Assembly (NCBI RefSeq): GCF_000421845.1
Contig: NZ_ATXU01000003.1
Span: forward strand, 186,001-250,000
Reading direction: 5' to 3'
Source: Leucobacter chironomi DSM 19883
Lineage (GTDB): Bacteria > Actinomycetota > Actinomycetes > Actinomycetales > Microbacteriaceae
DNA: 64,000 nt
A model generated the notes under the pieces. That model was not told the DNA's origin. It saw only the letters and a program-made list of their open reading frames with translations, and made no database searches. Each line of letters opens with the position of its first letter. Within the stretch, counting starts at the first letter, position 1. This document shows, piece by piece, positions 25,816 to 36,254 of this stretch. The translations under genes were made by a program, and so were the position numbers.

Positions 25816-26823
25816 ATGAGCGAGTACACGGCAGACACGATCGCGCGGATCACGCTCGCCGTGCTCACCGAGCCCGGTGATCCGGTCACCGGGCAGCTCG
25901 TGCAGGCCATCGGCGTCACGGAGACGCTCGCGTTGATCCGCGACCCAGGCGCAGCGATCCCGTCACAGGTCGACCCTGTGGCCGGGGTGAGGTGGCGGCA
26001 GCAGGCCGCCTCGTTGCAGAAGGACGCGCTCACCGATGAGTTGATCGGCCTGACCGAGCGCCACGGCCTGCGCATCCTCACCCCGCACCGCCCCGGCTGG
26101 CCCACAGCCCTCGCAGACCTCGGCCACGCCGCACCGCTGGCGCTGTGGGCGAAGGGCAACCCGGAACTGCTCACCGCCTCGCTCTCGTCCCGGGTGACGA
26201 TCACCGGCGCCCGCGCCGCCACCGGCTATGGGGTGCAGGTCACTCGTGAGTTCGCGTGGCAGCTCGCAGCGTCGCCGCGCATCCTCGTCTCGGGCGGCGC
26301 CTACGGCATCGACGCCGAAGCCCACCGCGCCGCCCTCACTGCGCGTTCGGCATCTACGATCGCGGTGCTCGCGGGTGGCCTGGATCGGCCGTATCCGCAG
26401 GCGCACGATGACCTGTTCCGCCGCATCACCGATCAGGGTGGCCTCCTCCTTTCCGAGGCCGCGCCAGGATATGCGCCGACGAAGGGCCGGTTCGAGGCAC
26501 GTTCGCGTCTGCTCGCTGCCCTCTCCGCCGCGACGGTGATCCCGGAAGCCGGGGCACGGTCGGGAAGCCTCCGGGTCGCGGTCGCCGCCTACGAACTCGG
26601 CCGCCAGCTCGGCGCGATCCCTGGGCCGATCACCTCCGCGAACTCAGCCGGCTGCCACCGGCTCCTCGCCGAAGGCCTCGCAGAAGTCACCACGAGCGTC
26701 GGAGATGTCGAAGCGATGCTCGACCCGACGCCAGCGGCGTACCAGCTCCCGCCGGCATATCAGTCGGCCGCCCGCCGCACCGCCCCAGACCCAGGCCGCG
26801 GCGCGGGCCGGCCAGCGCTCTGA
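25816..26823 (+). CDS. DprA-like DNA-processing protein (element-encoded)
   Basis: A 335-residue protein whose central Rossmann-like domain matches DprA/Smf: VTITGARAATGYG, ILVSGGAYGIDAEAHRAAL, TIAVLAGGLDRPYP, GLLLSEAAPG and the terminal block GAIPGPITSANSAGCHRLL. DprA binds single-stranded DNA and loads RecA. On mobile elements it may protect incoming single strands. The ATG at 25816 has GGAGG upstream; an earlier in-frame start at 25762 overlaps the terminator region's tail and adds sequence not typical of the family. Confidence 0.88.
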   Translation: MSEYTADTIARITLAVLTEPGDPVTGQLVQAIGVTETLALIRDPGAAIPSQVDPVAGVRWRQQAASLQKDALTDELIGLTERHGLRILTPHRPGWPTALADLGHAAPLALWAKGNPELLTASLSSRVTITGARAATGYGVQVTREFAWQLAASPRILVSGGAYGIDAEAHRAALTARSASTIAVLAGGLDRPYPQAHDDLFRRITDQGGLLLSEAAPGYAPTKGRFEARSRLLAALSAATVIPEAGARSGSLRVAVAAYELGRQLGAIPGPITSANSAGCHRLLAEGLAEVTTSVGDVEAMLDPTPAAYQLPPAYQSAARRTAPDPGRGAGRPAL

Positions 26824-26942
26824 ACCCCGGCGCTCATCACTGCCATCCACGTCGCGCCGTCCTGGGTGTGTGTCTTCCGGCCCGATGGCACCCCTTGCCT
26901 CGGGCCGATCTCTGCCTGCCCGTCTTATGAAGGAGACCCTGT

Positions 26943-27476
26943 ATGTCGAAGCGTGATCGCTCGAACCCTGCTGATCCGTCCGTGGTGATGGTGCGCATCG
27001 TCGTCGCCGAGGACGGCACCCTGGCCGTCACGGTCGACGGGGCGCCGTTTCTGCCGCCGGAGTTCTCCCCGCCGTGGCGGCGGGGATCGTTCCCGGCGAT
27101 CGTGGACGCGATCCGCGAGCAGACCGACTGCACGATCCGCGTCGACGTCATCGAAACCGACGGCCGCACGATGACCGACTTCTACACCCCGCGCCCGCGC
27201 CGCACCCCACAACCAGAGGCGCAGCCGGTGCAACAGGTTCCGCCCGTGGCCGCGGTGCCGGTGCCGGTGGTGCCGCGTCTGGTGCAGTTCGCGGGGTCGG
27301 GGATGGTGCCGGGCGAGGATGTCGCGGTCGCGATCGTCATCGCGCACACCGAGACAGGGCCCGACGGCATCGCCCGCGCCCTGATCGATTCCCGCTACCT
27401 CGACCACGCGCCCACCAATGAAGTGATTCTCCTCGGCCGGATCTCTGCCACCGTCTGCATCGGGGCACCGCAGTGA
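26943..27476 (+). CDS. hypothetical protein of a conjugative element
   Basis: A 177-residue soluble protein with an N-terminal domain (about residues 1-80), a Pro/Val/Gln linker near 85-112 and a second small domain. I do not recognise a family. Its stop overlaps the GTG of the coupling-protein gene (GTGA), so the two are cotranslated. A GGAG site precedes the ATG. The position suggests a partner of the coupling ATPase, which is inference. Confidence 0.7.
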   Translation: MSKRDRSNPADPSVVMVRIVVAEDGTLAVTVDGAPFLPPEFSPPWRRGSFPAIVDAIREQTDCTIRVDVIETDGRTMTDFYTPRPRRTPQPEAQPVQQVPPVAAVPVPVVPRLVQFAGSGMVPGEDVAVAIVIAHTETGPDGIARALIDSRYLDHAPTNEVILLGRISATVCIGAPQ

Positions 27477-29305
27477 CCTCCCCGATCCGCCCGACGGGGA
27501 GCCTCGGCGACGAACTCACCAACGCCGCCCTCGTAGGGCTCGCCACCCTCGCCGTCATCGCGGTGATCCTCCGGGCTGCGGGCAGTGTCACCGCGTTCCT
27601 CACCGGCACCCCGCAACCCGATACCGGGTTCGGCGCCGGGGCCGGGGTGCTCCTGCACCCCGGCGCCCCTGGCGCCGCACTCGGCGCGCCGGGCCTGAAC
27701 CCGGTCGTGTACTGGGTCATCGCCGGCACCATGATCTTCACCGCCGGGGCTGCGGCCTGGCGGGGGTGGACGGCGATCCGGCAGCACGGCCGCCGGCAGG
27801 CGATGGACCCGTACCGGATCGCCGGGATCGCCACCCGCGCCGAAGTCGCGAAAGCGGGATCTCCGCGCGCGCTCCTGGCTCGGGCGGGGAACCTGCGCCC
27901 GTCGCTCGAGAACCCTGAGCCTTCAGAGGTCGGGTACCGGCTCGGGGTGTCGCGCGGGGTCGAGGTGTGGGCGTCGGTCGAAGACTCGATCCTGCTGATC
28001 GGGCCGCCCCGCTCCGGGAAGGGCGTGCACATCGTCATCAACTCGATCCTCACCGCCCCCGGCGCGGTCGTCACCACGTCCACTCGTCCGGACAACGTGA
28101 CCGCCACGATCCGGGCCAGGGAGAAGGTGGGGCCGGTGGCGGTGTTCGATCCGCAGCACCTCGCCGACGGCATCCCCGCCGGGCTCCGCTGGTCGCCCGT
28201 CAGAGGCTGCACCGATCCCCTCACCGCGATGATTCGCGCCGCAGGGCTCGCCTCCGCCACCGGGCTCGGGAAAGGCGGGGTCGAGGGCGGAGACTTCTGG
28301 GAAGCGAAAACCCGTGTTGCGCTCCAATGTCTGCTCCACGCCGCCGCCCTCGACCAGCGGCAGCCCGCCGACCTGTTCCGGTGGACGCTCGACCCCGCAG
28401 CCGCCGGCGACGCCGTATCGATCCTCGCCACCCACCCGCAAGCCGCGGGCGGGTGGGCGGAGGCGTTGCAGGCGATGATCGACGCGGACCCGCGTACCAG
28501 GGATTCGATCTGGCAGGGCGTCTCCCTCGCCCTCGCCGCCCTCGCCGACCCCCGCGTGCTCGATGCCGTCACCCCCGGCCCCGACGAGGTATTCAACCCC
28601 GAAGACTTCCTCGCGAAGAAGGGCACCCTGTACCTGCTGGCGACCGCGGCCGGGGCGAACAACAGCGCCCCGCTGGTCGCAGCGCTCATCGAAGACGTAG
28701 TCGAGGCAGCCCGCCGCCTCGCCGCACGCTCCGCAGGCGCACGACTCGATCCGCCCCTGCTGCTCTGCTTGGACGAGGTCGCGAACCTCAGCCCGTTGCC
28801 GTCGTTGCCGACGCTCATGGCCGAAGGCGGCGGCACAGGGATCACGACCATGCCGGTCTTGCAGTCGCTTGCGCAGGCGCGGGAGCAGTGGTCGGAGCAC
28901 GCGGCCTCCGCGATCTGGGATGCCGCGATCGTGAAGATCGTCCTCGGCGGCGCCTCCAACAGCCGCGACCTCCAAGACCTCTCAACCCTGATTGGGGAAC
29001 GCGATGAGATCACCGACTCCACCACCGTCGGCGACCACGGCACCCGCTCCGCGCAACGCTCGATCCGCCGCGTACCGATCATGCCGCCCGACGCGATCCG
29101 CCGACTCCCGTTCGGCACCGGCCTCGTGCTGCTGCGCGCGGCACCGCCGATCGTGGCACGCCTGCGCTCCTGGAACCAGCGCGCCGACGGGAAACAACTC
29201 GTAGCCGACCGCCGCGCGGTCGAAGCAAAACTCCATTACCGGCAGGCCAACACCCAGCCGGGCGCGGACGATCCGTCAGGCAGAGAAGGTGCACCTGTTT
29301 CGTAG
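27473..29305 (+). CDS. TraD/VirD4-type conjugative coupling ATPase
   Basis: A 610-residue protein. Membrane segments lie near residues 17-43 and 80-101 (VVYWVIAGTMIFTAGAAAW). The Walker A motif GPPRSGKG is near residues 178-185, Walker B is LLLCLDEVANL near 422-432, and the motif TGITTMPVLQSLAQARE follows. Family members bring DNA-relaxase complexes to a type IV secretion channel. No channel or relaxase genes accompany it, so it either serves a helper system or is a remnant. The GTG start overlaps the upstream stop. Confidence 0.9.
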   Translation: MTSPIRPTGSLGDELTNAALVGLATLAVIAVILRAAGSVTAFLTGTPQPDTGFGAGAGVLLHPGAPGAALGAPGLNPVVYWVIAGTMIFTAGAAAWRGWTAIRQHGRRQAMDPYRIAGIATRAEVAKAGSPRALLARAGNLRPSLENPEPSEVGYRLGVSRGVEVWASVEDSILLIGPPRSGKGVHIVINSILTAPGAVVTTSTRPDNVTATIRAREKVGPVAVFDPQHLADGIPAGLRWSPVRGCTDPLTAMIRAAGLASATGLGKGGVEGGDFWEAKTRVALQCLLHAAALDQRQPADLFRWTLDPAAAGDAVSILATHPQAAGGWAEALQAMIDADPRTRDSIWQGVSLALAALADPRVLDAVTPGPDEVFNPEDFLAKKGTLYLLATAAGANNSAPLVAALIEDVVEAARRLAARSAGARLDPPLLLCLDEVANLSPLPSLPTLMAEGGGTGITTMPVLQSLAQAREQWSEHAASAIWDAAIVKIVLGGASNSRDLQDLSTLIGERDEITDSTTVGDHGTRSAQRSIRRVPIMPPDAIRRLPFGTGLVLLRAAPPIVARLRSWNQRADGKQLVADRRAVEAKLHYRQANTQPGADDPSGREGAPVS

Positions 29306-29344
29306 AGCCGTGATGGGCGCGGCCGTGAAGCAGGAGGCGAAATC

Positions 29345-29788
29345 GTGTCGATCCCGACCAAGACCTCGTTGTCAGGGTTCATCGCAACCACCCCGCATCC
29401 CTCTTCCACGAAGAGCGGGGTGCCGCGCATGTTCGCCCGCGTGGGCAAGCCCCGCTACCGGCGTGAGGAGGACGGCACATTCACGGAGCTCGAACCCTCG
29501 TTCCATGACCTCGTCGCGTTCGGGGAGAGCGCCGTGCGCGCACTGTCGACGCTGCAGAAGCACGACAACTTCGTCGCCGAGGGGCGCGTGAATCGCCGAA
29601 CCATCGAGCGAGACGGTGTGCCGACCGAGATCGAGCAGTTCATCGTCTCGAAGATCGGCCCCGACGCCGCCCGCACCACCTTCACGATGGATCGCAGCCA
29701 GCGCGCCAGCCGAACCGTCGAACGCACCAGCACCGCTGCCCGAGGCACTGAGCGGAGCACGTCGCCGGTGTTCGCCAGGGCCATGTGA
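29345..29788 (+). CDS. SSB-like OB-fold protein
   Basis: A 147-residue protein with an OB-fold resembling single-stranded DNA-binding proteins: MFARVGKPRYRREEDGTFTE, FHDLVAFGESAVRALSTLQKHDNFVAEGRV and a following strand. The C-terminal third is Arg/Ser/Thr-rich and lacks the acidic tip of housekeeping SSB. Such proteins may coat transferred strands. A GGAGG site precedes the GTG start. It lies between the coupling ATPase and the DUF4913 gene. Confidence 0.75.
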   Translation: MSIPTKTSLSGFIATTPHPSSTKSGVPRMFARVGKPRYRREEDGTFTELEPSFHDLVAFGESAVRALSTLQKHDNFVAEGRVNRRTIERDGVPTEIEQFIVSKIGPDAARTTFTMDRSQRASRTVERTSTAARGTERSTSPVFARAM

Positions 29789-29808
29789 ACCGGGAAGGGG
29801 ACCCCGCC

Positions 29809-30402
29809 ATGAACATCGACGCGCCCGCCGACGAGGAAGGCTTCGACCCCGAAGAACTCGAGGAGGAGGACGACGGCACTGACCCGCTCAGCACTGTCTC
29901 TCTGCCGATCACCCCGAAGCCGATCAACTGGCATCTCCTGCGCTCGCACGAAGCCGAACAAGAATGGCTCGATCTGAACCAGTGGGTGAACCAGCTCCGC
30001 GAGACCTATGGGCTGCCCGCGTCGGTAGTGCCGCCGTTCTGGCATCGGCATCCCGAACTCGTCTGGGAGCTCTCTGCGCTGCACACGCATTGGCTGTGCA
30101 GCTACGACCCCGAACAGGACGGGTCGGGGCCGATCGCGTGGCACACCGATTTCGCGCTCGCCCGCGAACGGCTCCGCGAATGGGTGGCCACCTGCGGCAC
30201 CCGCCTGGATCGCGACCGGCCAACTCGGCAGACCACCTGGCCTGGTGAGGTTGCGCAGGCACCGATTGAGGATGAGGTAATCCCGGATCGGGACGCTGAC
30301 TTCATCACGTTCGTCTCTGCCGACGCCGCCCGTCGCGCCCAGATCGAAGAGGAAACGATCGCCGCCGCGGTCGCGGCCGCAAAGGGTTCGAAGTCTCAAT
30401 GA
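29809..30402 (+). CDS. DUF4913-family protein
   Basis: A protein of about 197 residues with an acidic N-terminus (EEGFDPEELEEEDDG) and a central DUF4913-like region: WLDLNQWVNQLRETYGLP, PPFWHRHPELVWELSALHTHW and a terminal part rich in Arg and Asp. DUF4913 is common on actinobacterial plasmids and conjugative elements; function unknown. An in-frame GTG at 29785 overlaps the previous stop, but the ATG at 29809 with GGGGA upstream is preferred. Confidence 0.8.
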   Translation: MNIDAPADEEGFDPEELEEEDDGTDPLSTVSLPITPKPINWHLLRSHEAEQEWLDLNQWVNQLRETYGLPASVVPPFWHRHPELVWELSALHTHWLCSYDPEQDGSGPIAWHTDFALARERLREWVATCGTRLDRDRPTRQTTWPGEVAQAPIEDEVIPDRDADFITFVSADAARRAQIEEETIAAAVAAAKGSKSQ

Positions 30403-30440
30403 TCCCGGCCGGCACCCGTGGTTGGACTCCCGGCCAACAC

Positions 30441-30480
30441 GAAAGGGAGGAACGTCCGCCAGGACCGTTCCTCCCTTTTC
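30441..30480. terminator. bidirectional terminator between DUF4913 and excisionase genes
   Basis: The inverted repeat GAAAGGGAGGAACG (30441-30454) and CGTTCCTCCCTTTTC (30466-30480) has A/T-rich outer ends on both strands and separates two convergent genes. Confidence 0.8.
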
Positions 30481-30484
30481 ACTT

Positions 30485-30691
30485 CTATCGCGTCGATGGA
30501 ATCTCGACCAGCAATCGTTCTTCCAGCTCCTTCATGTCGACTCGGATCAGGCGTCCCACACGGTACCCAGTAACCGTGCCGTCCGAGATCCGCCGGCGTA
30601 GCGTCTTCACGGACACCCCGAATCTCACCGCGGCCTCTGCCAACGGGACCAGGTTCTCGACGGGCACTTTTGTTCGAGATTGACGAACCAT
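30485..30691 (-). CDS. excisionase / HTH_17 (MerR-like) DNA-binding protein
   Basis: A 68-residue protein consisting of one winged helix: LVPLAEAAVRFGVSVKTLRR followed by RISDGTVTGYRVGRLIRV. This is the usual form of small excisionases next to tyrosine integrases, where they bend DNA at att sites to favour excision. It starts 53 bp before the integrase stop side and shares its orientation. Confidence 0.85.
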   Translation of the reverse strand: MVRQSRTKVPVENLVPLAEAAVRFGVSVKTLRRRISDGTVTGYRVGRLIRVDMKELEERLLVEIPSTR

Positions 30692-30743
30692 GTCAACACC
30701 TCTCCTTCTCTGTCGTCACATGGGTTCATCCCATAGGTGCCCT

Positions 30744-32057
30744 TCACGAATCCCGGGCCGCACCGCTACTACCGTTCTCAGGCAGTGCGGAGGTGATGGC
30801 AGCCTCGACACGGCGACTCATTCGACAGGCGAGTTCTCGATCTCTCGTCATCGTGGCGTGCTGGTATCGCAACACGATCCTCATATCCGAGTGCCCGCCC
30901 CGACGCATCAGCTCAGCCAACGTGGCACCCTCTTGAGCGAACAGCGTCAGACCGGTGTGGCGCAGATCGTGGAAGCGAAACCTTGGGGGCAGCCCAGCGA
31001 CGTTGTCACGGACGTCACCCCAGATGAACCCCCAGCGAGTGTTGGAAAGGGGCATGCTTCCGCGAGGGCTTGCCGGCACCAAGGGCGCTTTGGCCTCCGG
31101 CGCGACGCGCGACAGAAGGTGCTCGCGCAGGCGATCAACCATCAGATCTGGGACGCTGAGCGATCGCTTGCCTGCGTCGCTCTTCAGATCTGTGTAGTCC
31201 CCGGTGTTCGCGTTCAGCTGTCGACGTACGTGCAGCGTGGCGCTCCCGTCTGGGTACCATTCAACGTCTCGGCGTTGGAGTCCGAGGCACTCGCCTCGCC
31301 GCAACTGGCACCACGCGGCCAGCAGCACCATGATCGACCACTCAGGGGGTGCCGCCGCATACAAAGCTTCAACCTGTTCGGGTGCGATCACGTCCTCGCT
31401 GGCATCGTGGTCGGCATCGTGTCGCACCGGCTCTTGACGTGGAATCGAGACGTTCGGAGCCGCAGGAGTGATGCCGTCCCGTGCCGCCTGTCGCAAGATC
31501 ATCATCAATACGATCAAGACCGGACGCGTGACGCCGTTGAACTTCGACCTCGGATTCAACGGCGATGGGATCTTGTCGAGGCGTTCTGTCATGACGCGAA
31601 TCCGGGCCTCGTCGATGTCACGGATTGGAGTGTTCTCGAACTCTGGCACCAGATAGCCCGTGACTTTGCTCTGGTAAGAGCGGACGGTGCCGACGGCACG
31701 CTTCTTACCGCTGCGGTTCGGCTCCGTGCGGATCATTGCAAGCCAACGCTCCGAGTACTCCGAGAACCCGACCGCGCGCGCCTGATCCGCAGCTGCTTCC
31801 GCGCGACGACGTGCAGCCACTGCGGACGGAGGCTGCCAGTCGCCGCGAGCAATCTTCGTGTGAGCGCCTGCGAGCCAGGTGCGAGCATCCGTCTTGGTAA
31901 GGAACGTCAGCGGTTTGTCGTCGTCGGTTCGCGCAGTGTAAATCTCCCCGTCAGGCGCCGGATAGCGAGCCTGCCATCGCCCCGAAGGGAGCTTTCGCAG
32001 GCTTCCCCAGGTCTCACGCTTTGTAGTTGGCCTCTTCTGCTCCGTGACGCTCATCAT
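30744..32057 (-). CDS. tyrosine-type site-specific integrase
   Basis: A 437-residue recombinase. An N-terminal arm-binding domain (about residues 15-75) and a SAM-like core-binding domain precede the catalytic domain. Catalytic residues appear in CQLRRGECLGL (Arg), FHDLRHTGLTLF (His-x-x-Arg), RRGGHSDMRIVLRYQHAT (His, then the nucleophilic Tyr). GGGAGGG before ATGATG supports the start at 32057 or 32054; a GTG at 32102 is a poorer choice. The promoter region contains repeated CGTGCCAC sites likely bound by this enzyme. Confidence 0.93.
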   Translation of the reverse strand: MMSVTEQKRPTTKRETWGSLRKLPSGRWQARYPAPDGEIYTARTDDDKPLTFLTKTDARTWLAGAHTKIARGDWQPPSAVAARRRAEAAADQARAVGFSEYSERWLAMIRTEPNRSGKKRAVGTVRSYQSKVTGYLVPEFENTPIRDIDEARIRVMTERLDKIPSPLNPRSKFNGVTRPVLIVLMMILRQAARDGITPAAPNVSIPRQEPVRHDADHDASEDVIAPEQVEALYAAAPPEWSIMVLLAAWCQLRRGECLGLQRRDVEWYPDGSATLHVRRQLNANTGDYTDLKSDAGKRSLSVPDLMVDRLREHLLSRVAPEAKAPLVPASPRGSMPLSNTRWGFIWGDVRDNVAGLPPRFRFHDLRHTGLTLFAQEGATLAELMRRGGHSDMRIVLRYQHATMTRDRELACRMSRRVEAAITSALPENGSSGAARDS

Positions 32058-32094
32058 GCCCTCCCGTGGCCGCAAACGGACTGTTGCGGACGGT

Positions 32095-32282
32095 CGTGCC
32101 ACTTCGTGCCACTAGGCACCTGGATCAGCCCAGATCCGCATGATTCTGCGGTTCCGAGCGAGCCTGAAACGTCCTCGCTGGCACGTTGTGGCACGGCCTC
32201 GGTGACCTCTCGAACCTGCTTTCCGTCCGGGAACCCACCCCGCTCTGGTCTGGCAGGTGCGCCCGTGCCACCTCCGTGCCAC
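32095..32282. promoter_or_regulatory. putative integrase arm-type binding sites (three pairs)
   Basis: CGTGCCAC occurs at 32095-32102, 32105-32112, 32264-32271 and 32275-32282. Its reverse complement GTGGCACG lies at 32188-32195, with a one-mismatch copy at 32178-32185. Sites within a pair are 10-11 bp apart, and pair centres (about 32103, 32187, 32273) are about 85 bp apart. The 362-bp gap from integrase to nrdF otherwise shows only the terminator at 32343-32382. Confidence 0.55.
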
Positions 32283-32342
32283 TCCGACTGGATACTGATG
32301 TGCATTTCCGTCCTCCTCTGTTCATCAGGAGGTGGCATGAAA

Positions 32343-32382
32343 AGAGGCCCGGAACTGCAGAATCCTGCAGTTCCGGGCCTCT
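32343..32382 (-). terminator. terminator of nrdF, possible integration target
   Basis: A perfect 18-bp inverted repeat (32343-32360 with 32365-32382) around the loop AATC lies 37 bp beyond the nrdF stop. On the minus strand it is followed by TTTCATGCC. It marks the junction between core nrd genes and the mobile element. Confidence 0.75.
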
Positions 32383-32418
32383 CATCAGCCCTCACGGGCC
32401 TGGGGCTACATCAACGAC

Positions 32419-33513
<1,095 letters not shown>

Positions 33514-35655
33514 TCACAGCATGCAGCTCACGCACTGCTCGAGCTCGGTGCCCTCGAGCGCGAGCTGACGCAAGCGGATGTAGTAGATCGTCTTGATGCC
33601 CTTGCGCCACGCGTAGATCTGCGCCTTGTTGATGTCGCGCGTCGACGCGGTGTCCTTGAAGAACAGGGTGAGCGACAGGCCCTGATCGACGTGCTGCGTG
33701 GCCGCGGCGTAGGTGTCGATGATCTTCTCGGCGCCGATCTCGTAGGCGTCCTCGTAGTATTCGAGGTTCTCGTTCGTGAGGTACGGAGCCGGGTAGTACA
33801 CGCGGCCCAGCTTGCCTTCCTTGCGGATCTCGATCTTCGACGCGATCGGGTGGATCGACGAGGTGGAGTTGTTGATGTAGGAGATCGAGCCGGTCGGCGG
33901 CACCGCCTGGAGGTTCTGGTTGTAGATGCCGTGCTGCTGCACGCTCGCCTTGAGCTCGCGCCAGTCGTCCTGCGTGGGGATCGTCACGCCGGCGTCGGCG
34001 AAGAGCGCGCGCACGCGCTCGGTCTCGGGCGCCCACACGGCGTCGGTGTACTTGTCGAAGAACTCGCCCGACGCGTACTTCGAGTCGGCGAAGCCCTCGA
34101 AGGTGGTGCCGCGCTCGATCGCGATGGCGTTCGAGGCGCGCAGCGCATGGAACAGGATCGTGTAGAAGTAGATGTTCGTGAAGTCGATGCCCTCTTCGCT
34201 GCCGTAGTGCACGTGCTCGCGCGCGAGGTAGCCGTGGAGGTTCATCTGGCCGAGGCCGATGGCGTGCGACTTGTCATTGCCGTCCTCGACGGAGCGCACC
34301 GAGGTGATGTGGCTCATGTCGCTCACCGCGGAGAGGGCGCGGATCGCGAGCTCGACGCTCTCGCCGAAGTTCTCGCCGTCCATCATCTTCGCGATGTTCA
34401 TCGAGCCGAGGTTGCAGCTGATGTCCTTGCCGATGTGGTCGTAGCTGAGATCCTCGTTGTAAGTGGTCGGGGTGTTGACCTGGAGGATCTCCGAGCAGAG
34501 GTTCGACATGTTGATGCGGCCCTTGATCGGGTTCGCCCGGTTCACCGTGTCCTCGAACACGATGTAGGGGTAGCCCGACTCGAACTGCAGCTCGGCGATG
34601 GTCTGGAAGAAGTGGCGTGCGCTGATCTTCGTCTTCTTGATGCGCGCGTCGTCGACCATCTCGTGGTACTTCTCCGAGACGGAGATGTCGCCGAAGGGCA
34701 CACCGTAGACCTTCTCGACGTCGTAGGGCGAGAAGAGGTACATGTCCTCGTTCTTCTTCGCGAGCTCGAAGGTGATGTCGGGGATGACGACGCCGAGGGA
34801 GAGGGTCTTGATGCGGATCTTCTCGTCGGCGTTCTCGCGCTTCGTGTCGAGGAACTTCATGATGTCGGGGTGGTGCGCCGAGAGGTACACCGCACCCGCG
34901 CCCTGACGCGCGCCGAGCTGATTCGCGTAGCTGAAGCTGTCTTCGAGGAGCTTCATCACGGGGATGATGCCGGAGGACTGGTTCTCGATCTTCTTGATCG
35001 GGGCGCCGGCCTCGCGGATGTTCGAGAGGAGGAGCGCGACTCCGCCGCCTCGCTTGGAGAGCTGCAGCGAGGAGTTGATGCCGCGTGAGATCGACTCCAT
35101 GTTGTCCTCGATGCGGAGGAGGAAGCAGGAGACGAGTTCGCCTCGCTGCGCCTTGCCGAGGTTGAGGAAGGTCGGGGTCGCCGGCTGGAAGCGACCGGAG
35201 ATGATCTCGCGCACGATGCCGCGCGCCAGCTCCTCGTCGCCGCGGGCGAGGCCGAGGGCGACCATCACGACGCGATCCTCGAAGCGCTCCAGGTAGCGCT
35301 TGCCGTCGAACGTCTTCAGTGCGTACGAGGTGAAGAACTTGAACGCCCCGAGGAAGGTCGGGAAGCGGAACTTCATGCCGTAGGCCTCGTCGCGCAGCGC
35401 CTCGATGAAGTCGAGCGAGTACTGCTCGATGAGCTCGCGCTCGTAGTAGTCGTTGTCGAGGAGGTAGCGCATCCGCTCCTCGAAGGAGTGGAAGAACACC
35501 GTGTTCTGGTTCACGTGCTGCAGGAAGTACTGGCGCGCGGCTTCCCGATCCTTGTCGAACTGGATCTTGCCGTCGGCGTCGTAGAGGTTGAGCATCGCGT
35601 TGAGCGAGTGGTAATCCATCTCGCTGATCTTCGACGACTCGTGACCGGCTTCCAT
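33514..35655 (-). CDS. nrdE: class Ib ribonucleotide reductase alpha subunit
   Basis: A 713-residue catalytic subunit, normal length for NrdE. The nucleotide-binding and active-site Cys blocks are visible ([22 protein letters not shown]), as are the [17 protein letters not shown] stretch and the C-terminal redox pair CVSCML. It reduces ribonucleoside diphosphates with electrons from NrdH. The ATG at 35655 overlaps the nrdI stop (ATGA), which fixes the start; the longer upstream frame is inside nrdI. Confidence 0.96.
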   Translation of the reverse strand: MEAGHESSKISEMDYHSLNAMLNLYDADGKIQFDKDREAARQYFLQHVNQNTVFFHSFEERMRYLLDNDYYERELIEQYSLDFIEALRDEAYGMKFRFPTFLGAFKFFTSYALKTFDGKRYLERFEDRVVMVALGLARGDEELARGIVREIISGRFQPATPTFLNLGKAQRGELVSCFLLRIEDNMESISRGINSSLQLSKRGGGVALLLSNIREAGAPIKKIENQSSGIIPVMKLLEDSFSYANQLGARQGAGAVYLSAHHPDIMKFLDTKRENADEKIRIKTLSLGVVIPDITFELAKKNEDMYLFSPYDVEKVYGVPFGDISVSEKYHEMVDDARIKKTKISARHFFQTIAELQFESGYPYIVFEDTVNRANPIKGRINMSNLCSEILQVNTPTTYNEDLSYDHIGKDISCNLGSMNIAKMMDGENFGESVELAIRALSAVSDMSHITSVRSVEDGNDKSHAIGLGQMNLHGYLAREHVHYGSEEGIDFTNIYFYTILFHALRASNAIAIERGTTFEGFADSKYASGEFFDKYTDAVWAPETERVRALFADAGVTIPTQDDWRELKASVQQHGIYNQNLQAVPPTGSISYINNSTSSIHPIASKIEIRKEGKLGRVYYPAPYLTNENLEYYEDAYEIGAEKIIDTYAAATQHVDQGLSLTLFFKDTASTRDINKAQIYAWRKGIKTIYYIRLRQLALEGTELEQCVSCML

Positions 35656-36083
35656 CACTGCGCCTCCGGCGGCAGTGGCTGTTCCTGCAGAGCCCAAAAC
35701 TTTTCCAATCCTTCGTGGACGGCGGTGACGTCGTCCGGGGTTCCAAAGAGTTCGAATCGATAGAGGAAAGGCACGTGGCACTTCCGGGCGATGATGTCGC
35801 CCGCGATTCCGTAGGCCTCACCGAAGTTGGTGTTGCCCGCCGCCATCACGCCCCGCAGCAGCTTGCGGTTGCGCTCGTCGTTCAGAAAGCGGATCACCTG
35901 CTTGGGAACGGCCCGCGTCTCGGGGCCGCCGCCATAGGTGGGGACGAGCAGCACGTAGGGCTCGGTGGCCACGAGCGGTTCGTCGCGCGAATGGAGGGGG
36001 ATGCGCAGTGCCGGGCGTCCGAGCTTCTGCACGAAGCGGTGCGTATTGCCCGACACGCTGGAGAAGTACACCAGGTCGGTCAT
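35655..36083 (-). CDS. nrdI: flavodoxin-like ribonucleotide reductase maturase
   Basis: A 142-residue flavodoxin-fold protein: [18 protein letters not shown] binds the FMN phosphate, and [10 protein letters not shown] and [19 protein letters not shown] line the flavin. NrdI supplies oxidant for assembling the manganese cofactor of NrdF. GGAGGTGACGAGC precedes the ATG at 36083. It is coupled to nrdE by a four-base overlap. Confidence 0.95.
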   Translation of the reverse strand: MTDLVYFSSVSGNTHRFVQKLGRPALRIPLHSRDEPLVATEPYVLLVPTYGGGPETRAVPKQVIRFLNDERNRKLLRGVMAAGNTNFGEAYGIAGDIIARKCHVPFLYRFELFGTPDDVTAVHEGLEKFWALQEQPLPPEAQ

Positions 36084-36134
36084 GCTCGTCACCTCCGCGC
36101 GAACCCCCGTGGGCTGTGAAGCCCCCTCGCTGCT

Positions 36135-36184
36135 GAACCGCCGCCGCGGGCCGGGCCTACGGGCCCCGCCCGCCGCAGCGGTTC
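36135..36184. repeat. long GC-rich hairpin between nrdH and nrdI
   Basis: An inverted repeat of about 23 bp with a few mismatches (36135-36157 against 36161-36184) lies in the 171-bp gap between nrdH and nrdI. It may attenuate transcription or protect the nrdH message. No T-run follows. Confidence 0.5.
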
Positions 36185-36254
36185 GAAATGATGTCAGTGC
36201 GGTCGAGCCGATCACGAGCACTCCCCCGCTCGATGCCGACTCGGCCCGGATCGC

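Larger units (their letters stand above)
22600..32340. mobile_element. integrated element (mini-ICE/IME-like) next to nrdF
   Basis: Genes typical of actinobacterial conjugative or mobilizable elements lie between decayed DNA and the nrdF terminator: sortase-anchored adhesin, DprA, coupling ATPase, SSB-like protein, DUF4913, excisionase and tyrosine integrase. The integrase is at one end with repeated binding-site-like sequences beyond it, as expected near an att site. No relaxase, VirB4 or other transfer-channel gene is present, so it is either a relic or a mobilizable element relying on helpers. I found no convincing direct-repeat att pair, so both boundaries are approximate. Confidence 0.7.

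Noticed and set aside
32343-32382. Attachment-site core inside the nrdF terminator
   Set aside because: I found no second copy of this sequence near the other end of the element, so only a terminator is claimed.
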